Shown piece after piece: positions 1 through 5,762 of a stretch of DNA of 6,290 nt; within the stretch, counting starts at the first letter, position 1, and each line of letters starts with the position of its first letter. The notes under the pieces are model-generated. The model was not told the origin of the DNA and ran no database searches. It saw nothing but the letters and a program-made list of their open reading frames with translations. A program made the position numbers and the translations under genes. Source of the DNA: Clostridia bacterium (GTDB lineage Bacteria > Bacillota > Clostridia > Oscillospirales > CAG-272); assembly GCA_900770145.1 (NCBI GenBank), contig CAAGJL010000235.1:1-6290 (forward strand), in the 5' to 3' direction.

Positions 1-104
1 ATCCGGCAGGGGCCGCACCACTCGGCAAAAAGATCCACCAATACGGTTTTATTTGCGGTAATTGCCGCGTCAAACGACGCTTCGTTCAGCATTTTGACAG
101 CCAT
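1..104 (-). CDS. trxA: Thioredoxin, N-terminal part (cut by window edge)
   Basis: The gene reads leftwards and leaves the window after 34 codons. The visible protein has the usual thioredoxin N-terminus: a short amphipathic stretch, a hydrophobic beta strand (TVLVDLF, residues 20-26), then the active-site motif WCGPC at residues 29-33, followed by Arg. The two Cys (30 and 33) form the redox disulfide that reduces cytoplasmic protein disulfides. The ATG at 104-102 is preferred over the internal ATG at 92-90, because AAAGGAG sits 8 nt upstream of it. It is divergent from a ferredoxin-thioredoxin reductase catalytic chain, its probable electron donor. A thioredoxin-like domain of a larger protein cannot be excluded because the C-terminus is missing, but the early position of WCGPC fits a classical single-domain thioredoxin. 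Confidence 0.93.
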   Translation of the reverse strand, partial: MAVKMLNEASFDAAITANKTVLVDLFAEWCGPCR

Positions 105-131
105 TGAAACCACTCCTTTCCAGTTGCTTTT

Positions 132-160
132 ATTATACCCGATTCCAGATGAAAAATCAA
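132..160 (-). promoter_or_regulatory. Sigma-A-type promoter of the thioredoxin gene
   Basis: On the minus strand a TTGATT -35 box (160-155) is separated by 17 bp from a perfect TATAAT -10 box (137-132). Transcription would start near 125, giving a leader of about 20 nt that carries the ribosome binding site. The same AT-rich core reads TATTAT on the plus strand (131-136) and could serve the divergent gene, but I find no convincing -35 box for that direction. Confidence 0.7.
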
Positions 161-164
161 TCCC

Positions 165-170
165 GGAGGT
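165..170 (+). promoter_or_regulatory. Ribosome binding site fixing the FTRc start
   Basis: GGAGGT lies 7 nt before the ATG at 178. The open frame extends upstream to an ATG at 94, but that start would lie inside the divergent thioredoxin gene, lacks a binding site, and adds residues foreign to the family. This site therefore sets the start at 178. Confidence 0.85.
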
Positions 171-177
171 TAAAAAT

Positions 178-375
178 ATGCGTATTTTGGAAAACCCGGA
201 CGAGAAAATCGTCAAAGCCGTGCGACAGGGGTTGGAGATGACAGGGGGTTACTGCCCCTGCCGGCGGGAGCATACGCCCGAAACCAAGTGTATGTGCGCC
301 GAGTTCCGCGCCCAGATTGCAGACCCTGATTTCGAGGGCTTTTGCCACTGTTATCTGTATTATAAGGAGAAGTAA
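178..375 (+). CDS. Ferredoxin-thioredoxin reductase catalytic (beta) chain-like protein, 65 aa
   Basis: This small protein carries the three cysteine pairs of the FTR catalytic chain: CPC at residues 26-28, CMC at 38-40 and CHC at 57-59. By analogy with the plant and cyanobacterial enzyme, Cys26, 38, 40 and 57 would bind a 4Fe-4S cluster, and Cys28 with Cys59 would form the redox-active disulfide that passes electrons from ferredoxin to thioredoxin. Spacing is CxC-X9-CxC-X16-CxC, against X16 and X8 in the classical enzyme, and the protein is about half the classical length. No variable (alpha) subunit is present in the window. The divergent thioredoxin gene supports the assignment as a redox partner. 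No clear terminator follows, so some read-through into plsY is possible. The family call rests on the CxC/CxC/CHC signature; the actual electron donor is unknown. Confidence 0.85.
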   Translation: MRILENPDEKIVKAVRQGLEMTGGYCPCRREHTPETKCMCAEFRAQIADPDFEGFCHCYLYYKEK

Positions 376-397
376 CGGGCAAAATTTGCGCGCCTTC

Positions 398-426
398 TTG
401 TAATTTTCAGAAAACTATGGTACAAT
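398..426 (+). promoter_or_regulatory. Promoter of plsY and the LOG-family gene
   Basis: TTGTAA (398-403) and TACAAT (421-426) are 17 bp apart, and a TGG immediately before the -10 gives an extended -10 element. Transcription would begin near 433, leaving a leader of about 50 nt before the plsY ATG. Confidence 0.75.
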
Positions 427-450
427 ATACACACAAATCACTTAAAATAG

Positions 451-469
451 GGTTGTCTTTGGGGCAACC
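451..469 (+). other. Small hairpin in the plsY leader
   Basis: GGTTGT (451-456) can pair with GCAACC (464-469), a 6-bp stem with one G-U pair and a 7-nt loop. It lies just upstream of the GAGG ribosome binding site at 474-477. No T-run follows, so it is not a terminator. It may affect mRNA stability or translation, but it is short enough to be chance. Confidence 0.35.
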
Positions 470-481
470 GCGTGAGGTTCT

Positions 482-1168
482 ATGATTGTTCGGTATATTC
501 TTTGCGTGCTGTTCGGTTATGTGATCGGGGGGATTAACCCCTCTTACATTATCGGCAAAACGCGCGGCTTTGACATCCGCAAAAAAGGCTCCGGCAATGC
601 CGGCGCCTCCAATGCCATGATTCTGATGGGCAAAAAAGTCGGTGTGTTCAGCGCTGTATTTGACATTGCCAAAGCGGCAACGGCTTATCTTTGTGCCCCG
701 CTGATTTTCCGGCAGATGGTATACGCCTCCGTAATTGCGGGCACCGCCTGCATTATCGGGCATATTTGCCCCGCGTATATGAAATTCCGCGGCGGAAAGG
801 GTCTTGCCTGCATTGCCGGGGTCATCATCGGGATTGACTGGCGTTTTTTCCTTGCTTTGCTTGTGATCGAGGTGGGATTGGCAATTGTGTTGGACTATAT
901 CTGCGTAATTCCGATGACCGCGGCAGTGATTGTGCCGTTGTGCTACGGCTTTTTCGGCAGCGGAAAACTCGGCTGGTTGTTGCACGCCGAGGGCGGCTGG
1001 ATCGGCGCGGGGATTCTTGCGATTGCTTCCGTTGTAATCCTTTTGCGGCATATTCAGAACGTGAAACGGATTCTGGCAGGCAAGGAAATGCACCTGAGCT
1101 ATTTCTGGACAAAAAACAAAGACGCCGAGATTGCCCGCGTAAGCGAGCGGGAAGGCGGACAGCACTGA
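482..1168 (+). CDS. plsY: Glycerol-3-phosphate acyltransferase PlsY
   Basis: PlsY is an integral membrane enzyme that transfers an acyl group from acyl-phosphate to sn-glycerol-3-phosphate, giving lysophosphatidic acid, the first committed step of phospholipid synthesis. All three cytoplasmic motifs of the family are visible: GSGNAGASN (residues 36-44), GHxxP...FRGGKG (93-107, acyl-phosphate loop) and HIQNVKRILAGKE (190-202). Hydrophobic helices separate them, at roughly 3-20, 53-72, 79-95, 110-140, 143-158 and 173-188. The length of 228 residues is close to the usual 195-220, with a short charged C-terminal tail. The start ATG follows GAGG by 4 nt. A LOG-family gene follows after 28 bp and is probably co-transcribed from the promoter at 398-426. 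Confidence 0.95.
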   Translation: MIVRYILCVLFGYVIGGINPSYIIGKTRGFDIRKKGSGNAGASNAMILMGKKVGVFSAVFDIAKAATAYLCAPLIFRQMVYASVIAGTACIIGHICPAYMKFRGGKGLACIAGVIIGIDWRFFLALLVIEVGLAIVLDYICVIPMTAAVIVPLCYGFFGSGKLGWLLHAEGGWIGAGILAIASVVILLRHIQNVKRILAGKEMHLSYFWTKNKDAEIARVSEREGGQH

Positions 1169-1196
1169 AAGGGGAGAGCCCCGGAAAGGAGCAAAT

Positions 1197-1745
1197 ATGA
1201 ACATTACTCTTTACGGCGCCGCAAGCGACCACATTGACCGGGCGTATATTGACCGGGTGGAGGAGCTGGGGCGCGCCATTGCCCGGCGCGGGCACACGAT
1301 GGTATTCGGCGGCGGTTCTACCGGTCTGATGGGCGCCGCGGCGCGCGGCATGGTAGAGGAGCACGGCAAGGTCATCGGCGTTACGCCGCATTTCATCCAC
1401 ACGATGGAGCCGGTTTTTGACCGTTGCACCGAGATTATCGAGACCGAGACCATGGCGGAACGCAAGACCATTATGGAGGAGAAGGCGGACGCATTTGTAA
1501 TCGTTCCCGGTGGGATCGGCACGTTTGACGAGTTTTTTCAGATTCTGACGCTGAAAGTCCTGAACCGGCACAACAAGCCGATTATTCTTTACAATATCAA
1601 CGGCTTTTGGGACAACATTATTTCGGTCATCGGCACCGACCTGATCAAGGGCTTTATCTCCAAGGACACGGCGGACGGGTTCCGCATTTGCGAAACGCCG
1701 GAATCGGTTTTTCACGAGATTGAGGCGCCGACAAAGGACGAATAA
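1197..1745 (+). CDS. LOG-family protein (nucleoside 5'-monophosphate phosphoribohydrolase-like)
   Basis: The 182-residue Rossmann-fold protein has the LOG (lonely guy, TIGR00730-type) hallmarks: GGGSTGLMG at residues 38-46, the MxERK segment at 86-90, and the catalytic PGGxGTxxE motif at 104-112. Characterised family members release the base from cytokinin riboside monophosphate or from other nucleoside 5'-monophosphates such as AMP. Many bacterial members are annotated as putative lysine decarboxylase, a label now regarded as wrong. It is soluble and cytoplasmic. AAAGGAG (1185-1191) lies 5 nt before the ATG. It is the last gene of the plsY operon and ends 6 nt before a strong terminator. The family call is firm; substrate and physiological role are not visible, and a link to phospholipid synthesis is only positional. 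Confidence 0.92.
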   Translation: MNITLYGAASDHIDRAYIDRVEELGRAIARRGHTMVFGGGSTGLMGAAARGMVEEHGKVIGVTPHFIHTMEPVFDRCTEIIETETMAERKTIMEEKADAFVIVPGGIGTFDEFFQILTLKVLNRHNKPIILYNINGFWDNIISVIGTDLIKGFISKDTADGFRICETPESVFHEIEAPTKDE

Positions 1746-1751
1746 AAGCAG

Positions 1752-1784
1752 AAACAAAAAGGGGCGCTTGCCCCTTTTTGTTTT
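1752..1784 (+). terminator. Intrinsic terminator after the LOG-family gene
   Basis: A 14-bp perfect stem (1752-1765 with 1770-1783) encloses the 4-nt loop GCTT. Its GC-rich top (GGGGC/GCCCC) is followed by a TTTTTGTTTTGTT tail. The A-rich left arm supplies a T-rich tail on the other strand as well, so it can also stop transcripts arriving from the convergent glycoside hydrolase operon. Confidence 0.95.
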
Positions 1785-1822
1785 GTTGACGGAAACGGGA
1801 TTTCATCCGGCGCCGGTTGCCG

Positions 1823-1874
1823 AAAAGTTTTTGAAGGAGTCCAGAGGAAACTTTTTTCAAAAAGTTTCCTTTGG
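1823..1874. repeat. Palindromic intergenic element with alternative pairings
   Basis: A near-perfect 16-bp inverted repeat (1841-1856 with 1859-1874, one G-T pair) is built around GGAAACTTTTT and AAAAAGTTTCC. A third segment just before it, AAAAGTTT at 1823-1830, is complementary to AAACTTTT at 1848-1855, so two exclusive hairpins can form. It lies between two convergent transcription units and may help end the minus-strand operon. From general familiarity it resembles a dispersed repeat of gut clostridia, but I cannot verify copy number here. Confidence 0.6.
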
Positions 1875-1891
1875 AAAAGGGCGCCCCCCTT
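1875..1891 (-). terminator. Weak intrinsic terminator of the ROK-YgjV-GH2 operon
   Basis: Read on the minus strand just after the GH2 stop codon, AAGGG, a 5-nt loop and CCCTT form a short stem that ends in a run of four T. The stem is only 5 bp, so termination probably also relies on the larger hairpin at 1841-1874 and the bidirectional terminator at 1752-1784. Confidence 0.4.
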
Positions 1892-1893
1892 GC

Positions 1894-4038
1894 TTACTCC
1901 GGCTGCTTTGCCCAGACGCCGTAAAGGAGCAAAAGATCCTCTTGGCTCCGAACCGAAAATTCCACCCGCCGCACGCGGCTCCCTGCGGGGAGGGGCAGGG
2001 TAAGATACTGCAACTGATAGTCTTCAAAATTAAGGTCATAGTGAAAAACGGCAAACGGCGCGGCACACTGCGCCACCGGGCGGATACGGGAGGAGCCGAG
2101 CGTGCGGAATACCGTGGTGATCTCCATTCCGTTGCGCAACGGAACGCGTAAGGGTTCTCCCTCTTCCGGGTACACGGTCATTTCCGCAATCTGTTCCCCG
2201 TATGCCCCGCGGATGGGATAGCCGCCCGGCACCGTGACCAGCCCCGCCACCGTGAGCGCGGTTGCCTCGGCGTCCCCCGTGAAAACAACGGGTGCGCCCT
2301 GCGCCGCTGCCAGCGGCACGGCATACAGCCCCGGCTGTTCTTCTTTTTGCAGGCGGGGTCCCACCTCAAGCTGCCGCTTTCTCATATGGATATAGGATTC
2401 TGGCACACTCTCTCCGGCTTTTTCACATACGGCGGAAAAGTCCGCTCCGCCGCTCCCGCAAAGCGGAACGCCGTCCGCTGCGGCAAGCGGGGTATAACCG
2501 TAATAAGAGGCGGCGGGGCGGGTGGCATCCCCGCTTTGCCACGCCTCGCGGAACACGTCAAAAATCATGGTGGGTTTGCGGTCTATGGTGACCAGCCCCT
2601 CTTTGAGAATTCCGTCGATGCAGGAGTGACGCACGCGCCCCACCTCGTGTATCTCGGCAAAACACCAGAAAAATGCCCCCGCAAGGTGCGGCTTACCCTC
2701 CGGCGCGTGTGCAAGCCTTTGCATTTCTCCGATAAAACTCCGCAAAAGCCCCGGGTTGTCCTGCACGTATCGCCCGCCCCATTCGGTGAAGACCAGCGGC
2801 TTGTCGCAAAGAATCTCCGCCGATTTTGCCGCGCGGTCAAAAGAGGGGGCATACGGGTGCATGGTGTAAAAATCGAAGCCGCAGAGGTTGTAATAATGCA
2901 GGGTCTCCTCGTCGCTCATACAGTTTGCGCCCGAAACGGGACGGGTCGGATCCAGCGCGCGGCAGAGCGCCGCGCTGTCGACAAGAAATTTCGGGGTAAA
3001 GCGGCATTCGTTGAAGCAGAGCCAGAAAGCGACCGAGGCGTGACTGCGGTCACGCAGGACGGTACGCCGCAACACCTCAAGACTGCCCGCCGACACATCA
3101 CCGTCCGCCGTGTCGGACCACCACAGCCCCGGCTCCTCGCTGACCAACAGCCCAAGCCGATCCGCCATTTCCAGCACGCGCGGATGGTGCGGATAATGCA
3201 CAAGCCGCACGAAATTACAGCCCAGCGCACGAATGGTGAGCAGATCGTTTTTCGTCTCCTCTGCACTCGGTACGTGCCCGCTCTCGCCTACCATTTCGTG
3301 CTTGCAGACCCCCAGCAAAAAAACAGGCTTTCCATTGAGGAAAAAGGATTGCCCCCGGCAGACGAATTCCCGGAACCCGACCTGCATCTCCCGCCGATCC
3401 GATTCGCCGTTTTCGCCCGAAAGTCGCACCGTCAGGGTATATAACGCCGGATCCTCCGGCGACCAGAGCCGCACGTTTTGCAGATGCCTCGTGATTTTTC
3501 CGTTTCCGGCGGCAACAAAGCGATCAATCTCCCGCCCGTCAAAGGAGAGGGTGACCTCGGCGGGGAGATCGCCGACACAGGTGAGTTCTACGCAATAAGC
3601 GGCATCACGGTATGAGTTTTGCAACTCACAGTGAAAAAATACATCCTCGATCCACGCCGTATCCCGATACAGGAGCGAAACCTCGCGGATGATTCCGCTG
3701 TAATTTTCCCACCCCTCTGTGGGGCCGAAATGCGGGGAAATGTCCTCAATTTCCAACAGCAGGCAATTTCCGCGCGGCAAAACCGTATCGGTGACCTCAA
3801 ATTCATACGGCACATAGGGCAGCATCTCTCCAAGGGTTCTCCCGTTGAGCGTGACTTTTGCACAGTAGGTAATCCCCTCAAAACGCAGGAAGATATGCCT
3901 GCCCGTTTCTTCGGTATCAAATTCGCGCACATATTCGGTATGCCCCTGCGGAAGTGCCGAAAACGGCACCGTTACGGGGGTAAATGTTCCTTTGCCGACG
4001 CGGCGTTGCCAAGTGCCGCACAGAGATTGTGTTTTCAT
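1894..4038 (-). CDS. Glycoside hydrolase family 2 (beta-galactosidase/beta-glucuronidase-like)
   Basis: This 714-residue retaining beta-glycosidase has the GH2 layout: an N-terminal sugar-binding beta domain (about 1-130), an Ig-like beta sandwich (about 131-230), a TIM barrel (about 231-500), and an extra C-terminal region of roughly 210 residues. In the barrel, NFVRLVHYPH (275-284) and the following D...GLLVSEE match the GH2 signature. Glu344 in FNE is the expected acid/base and Glu419 in FTEWGG the nucleophile. There is no signal peptide, so it acts in the cytoplasm on an imported glycoside. The Asn-x-Lys pair that reads carboxylate in beta-glucuronidases is not present at the equivalent site (LKE, 478-480, before GLVTIDRKP), which favours a neutral sugar. 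The C-terminal region looks beta-rich and is unassigned. The ATG has AAAGGAG upstream and overlaps the stop of the YgjV-family gene as ATGA, implying translational coupling. Confidence 0.93.
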   Translation of the reverse strand: MKTQSLCGTWQRRVGKGTFTPVTVPFSALPQGHTEYVREFDTEETGRHIFLRFEGITYCAKVTLNGRTLGEMLPYVPYEFEVTDTVLPRGNCLLLEIEDISPHFGPTEGWENYSGIIREVSLLYRDTAWIEDVFFHCELQNSYRDAAYCVELTCVGDLPAEVTLSFDGREIDRFVAAGNGKITRHLQNVRLWSPEDPALYTLTVRLSGENGESDRREMQVGFREFVCRGQSFFLNGKPVFLLGVCKHEMVGESGHVPSAEETKNDLLTIRALGCNFVRLVHYPHHPRVLEMADRLGLLVSEEPGLWWSDTADGDVSAGSLEVLRRTVLRDRSHASVAFWLCFNECRFTPKFLVDSAALCRALDPTRPVSGANCMSDEETLHYYNLCGFDFYTMHPYAPSFDRAAKSAEILCDKPLVFTEWGGRYVQDNPGLLRSFIGEMQRLAHAPEGKPHLAGAFFWCFAEIHEVGRVRHSCIDGILKEGLVTIDRKPTMIFDVFREAWQSGDATRPAASYYGYTPLAAADGVPLCGSGGADFSAVCEKAGESVPESYIHMRKRQLEVGPRLQKEEQPGLYAVPLAAAQGAPVVFTGDAEATALTVAGLVTVPGGYPIRGAYGEQIAEMTVYPEEGEPLRVPLRNGMEITTVFRTLGSSRIRPVAQCAAPFAVFHYDLNFEDYQLQYLTLPLPAGSRVRRVEFSVRSQEDLLLLYGVWAKQPE

Positions 4039-4604
4039 TTTTGCTCCTTTTCCCGCCTGTCGTAGCGGATGATCCCGATGATGACCGAGCAGAAACCGAT
4101 CAATTCACTGAGAATACCGCCAACAGAGCGATTCAGAATATTGTAGGTCATCCAAAGGGGAGAAGCGAACAGCGTAATGCGCCGCACCCCTGCCGCCGTG
4201 GGCAACCCGAAAGAGACGGTGGCAAGACACATTGCCACCACCGGGAGCGCCTCCACGATCAGATTGCGTGCCGTCGGGTCAACCCCGAACAGGGTAAAGG
4301 CAAGGGGGTAGGACGCCAGAAACAGCGCCAGAAAGACCCCGATGCGGAAAAGATTTCCGCGTTTTCCCGGTTGCGTGAGGGCAAATACCAGCCCGCGCAC
4401 GGTGCCGATTGCGTTCATCAGAAACCCCAGCGGCGCGCCGATCAGAAAATAATGCACGGAAAAGAGGATTGCCCCGAAAAACTGAAACAGGATCAGCATT
4501 TTTTTCTTTTTTTGCTGAAAGGAAAGGCAGTTCAACATAAGCCCCAGGATGCTGATTGCCTGTGCGAGAATCAAAACGGTGCGGTTTTCCAGTGCAGCTC
4601 CCAT
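4035..4604 (-). CDS. YgjV-family inner membrane protein, SWEET-like duplicated topology
   Basis: This 189-residue membrane protein matches the YgjV (Imp-YgjV) family in length and pattern, including FFGAILFSVHYFLIG and a late SPLW...GG segment. Seven hydrophobic helices are visible at about 9-27, 37-55, 58-77, 87-108, 115-133, 142-158 and 161-180, with a basic loop QKKKK at 31-35. Residues 14-76 align without gaps to 117-179 at an offset of 103; identical pairs include A16/A119, L24/L127, S28/S131, F29/F132, F43/F146, L47/L150, L54/L157, G60/G163, L62/L165, I66/I169 and G67/G170. The result is a 3+1+3 arrangement. The family has no settled function. Its position between a ROK regulator and a cytoplasmic GH2 enzyme suggests sugar or glycoside passage (inference). 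The ATG at 4604 is chosen over the GTG at 4610 because GAGG lies 7 nt before it. Confidence 0.85.
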   Translation of the reverse strand: MGAALENRTVLILAQAISILGLMLNCLSFQQKKKKMLILFQFFGAILFSVHYFLIGAPLGFLMNAIGTVRGLVFALTQPGKRGNLFRIGVFLALFLASYPLAFTLFGVDPTARNLIVEALPVVAMCLATVSFGLPTAAGVRRITLFASPLWMTYNILNRSVGGILSELIGFCSVIIGIIRYDRREKEQK

Positions 4605-4606
4605 TA

Positions 4607-5731
4607 TCACGCCTCACTTTCGGAAGAGAAAAGAATTTTTGCAAGCGGATCCGCGTCTGCCTTGTGCAGATATTTCGGGAACTCAACGCACGCGAAGCGC
4701 GCCGCGCCGAGTGCGGCGTCGGTAAGCCGATGTACCGAAAGGCGCGGGGCGGCTTTCCCGAGAATTTGTTGCAGTGTCCGGTCAATCACCGGCACAAACC
4801 GATCCGCATCGCGAACCAGCTCTCCGCAAAGGGCAATCTCGGTGACCGGGATCAGTTGCGCAAGATTTCCCAATGCGACACCAAGCGCGGTGCCTGCCCG
4901 CGTAAAGCTCATTTCCGCAGACCCCGGTTGTGTGCCGTTGGCACAACCGCCCCCGGATGGCTCTGTCGCGGCATACTTTCCGGCATTGCAGACAATTTCC
5001 TCCAGCCCGATCAGATTTCCGTTTTCGGGGAAAACGGTTTTGCCCAATTCATACATACCGTCGGTCAGAATATTTCCTTTCCGGCACACGGCAAGTCCCA
5101 CACCGCGATCCAGCCGCACCATCAGCAGTCCCTCCTGCGTTTTGTCCACGGGCAGGGAATAGAGCATACAGTCGGGGTCGTGATGCACCGTAACGGGGAT
5201 TCCGCACGCCGCGCGGAACGCGCCCGCAGGGTCCAGCGTCTGCGTTTCCCCTCCGAACGAAACACAAAACGCGCCGCTCCCGGTGCGCGTACCCTGCATC
5301 GCAACGCCGATGCCGAGCGGCGGCAAGGGCAGGTCGGAAAGCAGGGCTTTCGCCGCGCGGCAGGCACGCTCCGTCAATTCCCGCGGAGCGGATATGGGTG
5401 CATCAGGCGTCACGCGGCGGATCTCGTTGCCGTACCCGTCCGTGAGGCACAGCGAGATGCCCATCCGGTTGATGTCGATGCCGAGAAACCGGGCGCTCTC
5501 CGATACGGCAAGCACACCGGGGGTGCGCCCGCGGGCGGACGACGGAGGCTCCTTTTGTTCCGTGATTGCGCCGCACCGGAGCAGTGCCGCGCATAATTCG
5601 GAAATGCCGCCCCAGCTGAGAGACAGCGCGTCGCAAAGCTCCCGCCGCGTGCGCAGCGGCGTCTGCCGCAGGGCGGTGTAAACGGCACAAAGACTTTCCA
5701 GACGCATTTTGTATTGTTCCGGGATTGCCAT
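4607..5731 (-). CDS. ROK-family transcriptional regulator
   Basis: The 374-residue protein has an N-terminal winged helix-turn-helix (about 12-60, RRELCDALSLSWGGISELCAALLRCGAITE), a GRTP wing segment (68-71), then a ROK (repressor/ORF/kinase) sugar-binding domain starting at LGIDIN (83-88). The central GIGVAMQGTRTGSG (140-153) is typical of the fold. It probably represses its own operon and is released by a sugar made or imported by the downstream genes. Several kinase features are degraded: the first phosphate loop (DxGGT) reads DINRM, the usual NDANAA reads HDPDCM, and the zinc motif (GH...CxCGxxGC) reads GK with the Cys cluster missing (229-244). It should therefore bind ligand without phosphorylating it. 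AAAGGAG lies 5 nt before the ATG. A perfect palindrome over the promoter start is the likely autoregulatory site. Confidence 0.92.
   Translation of the reverse strand: MAIPEQYKMRLESLCAVYTALRQTPLRTRRELCDALSLSWGGISELCAALLRCGAITEQKEPPSSARGRTPGVLAVSESARFLGIDINRMGISLCLTDGYGNEIRRVTPDAPISAPRELTERACRAAKALLSDLPLPPLGIGVAMQGTRTGSGAFCVSFGGETQTLDPAGAFRAACGIPVTVHHDPDCMLYSLPVDKTQEGLLMVRLDRGVGLAVCRKGNILTDGMYELGKTVFPENGNLIGLEEIVCNAGKYAATEPSGGGCANGTQPGSAEMSFTRAGTALGVALGNLAQLIPVTEIALCGELVRDADRFVPVIDRTLQQILGKAAPRLSVHRLTDAALGAARFACVEFPKYLHKADADPLAKILFSSESEA
4612..4615 (-). promoter_or_regulatory. Ribosome binding site deciding the YgjV-family start
   Basis: GAGG inside the last codons of the ROK gene is 7 nt from the ATG at 4604 but only 1 nt from the alternative GTG at 4610. 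The ATG is therefore the workable start, 2 nt after the ROK stop codon. Ribosomes finishing the regulator could re-initiate here. Confidence 0.6.
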
Positions 5732-5741
5732 ATGCTCTCCT

Positions 5742-5762
5742 TTATATCAATGATTGATATAA
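5742..5762 (-). promoter_or_regulatory. Palindromic operator at the ROK operon start site
   Basis: Two 10-bp perfect arms (TTATATCAAT at 5742-5751 and ATTGATATAA at 5753-5762) flank one central base. The palindrome touches the -10 box, covers the predicted start site near 5755, and reaches the edge of the AAAGGAG ribosome binding site. Placed directly ahead of the ROK gene, it is the obvious candidate for autorepression. As an RNA hairpin it would be AT-only at its base and have almost no loop, so a protein-binding site is more likely. Confidence 0.78.

Noticed and set aside
94..177. Upstream extension of the FTRc frame from ATG at 94
   Set aside because: It overlaps the thioredoxin start and promoter, lacks a ribosome binding site, and the GGAGGT before 178 clearly marks the real start.
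451..469. Possible riboswitch or attenuator in the plsY leader
   Set aside because: The leader is only about 50 nt with one 6-bp stem and no T-run, which is too small and simple for a known riboswitch class.
825..1757. Minus-strand open frame of 310 codons opposite plsY and the LOG-family gene
   Set aside because: It is antisense to two well-supported genes and has no domain or ribosome binding site.
2347..3444. Plus-strand open frame of 365 codons inside the GH2 gene
   Set aside because: It is antisense to the catalytic barrel of a clear GH2 enzyme, and its product is basic and without recognisable motifs.
3984..5162. Plus-strand open frame of 392 codons opposite the YgjV-family and ROK genes
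   Set aside because: The opposite strand encodes recognisable families with coupled starts. This frame has Pro/Arg/Ser-rich sequence without a domain and is a shadow of GC-rich codon use.
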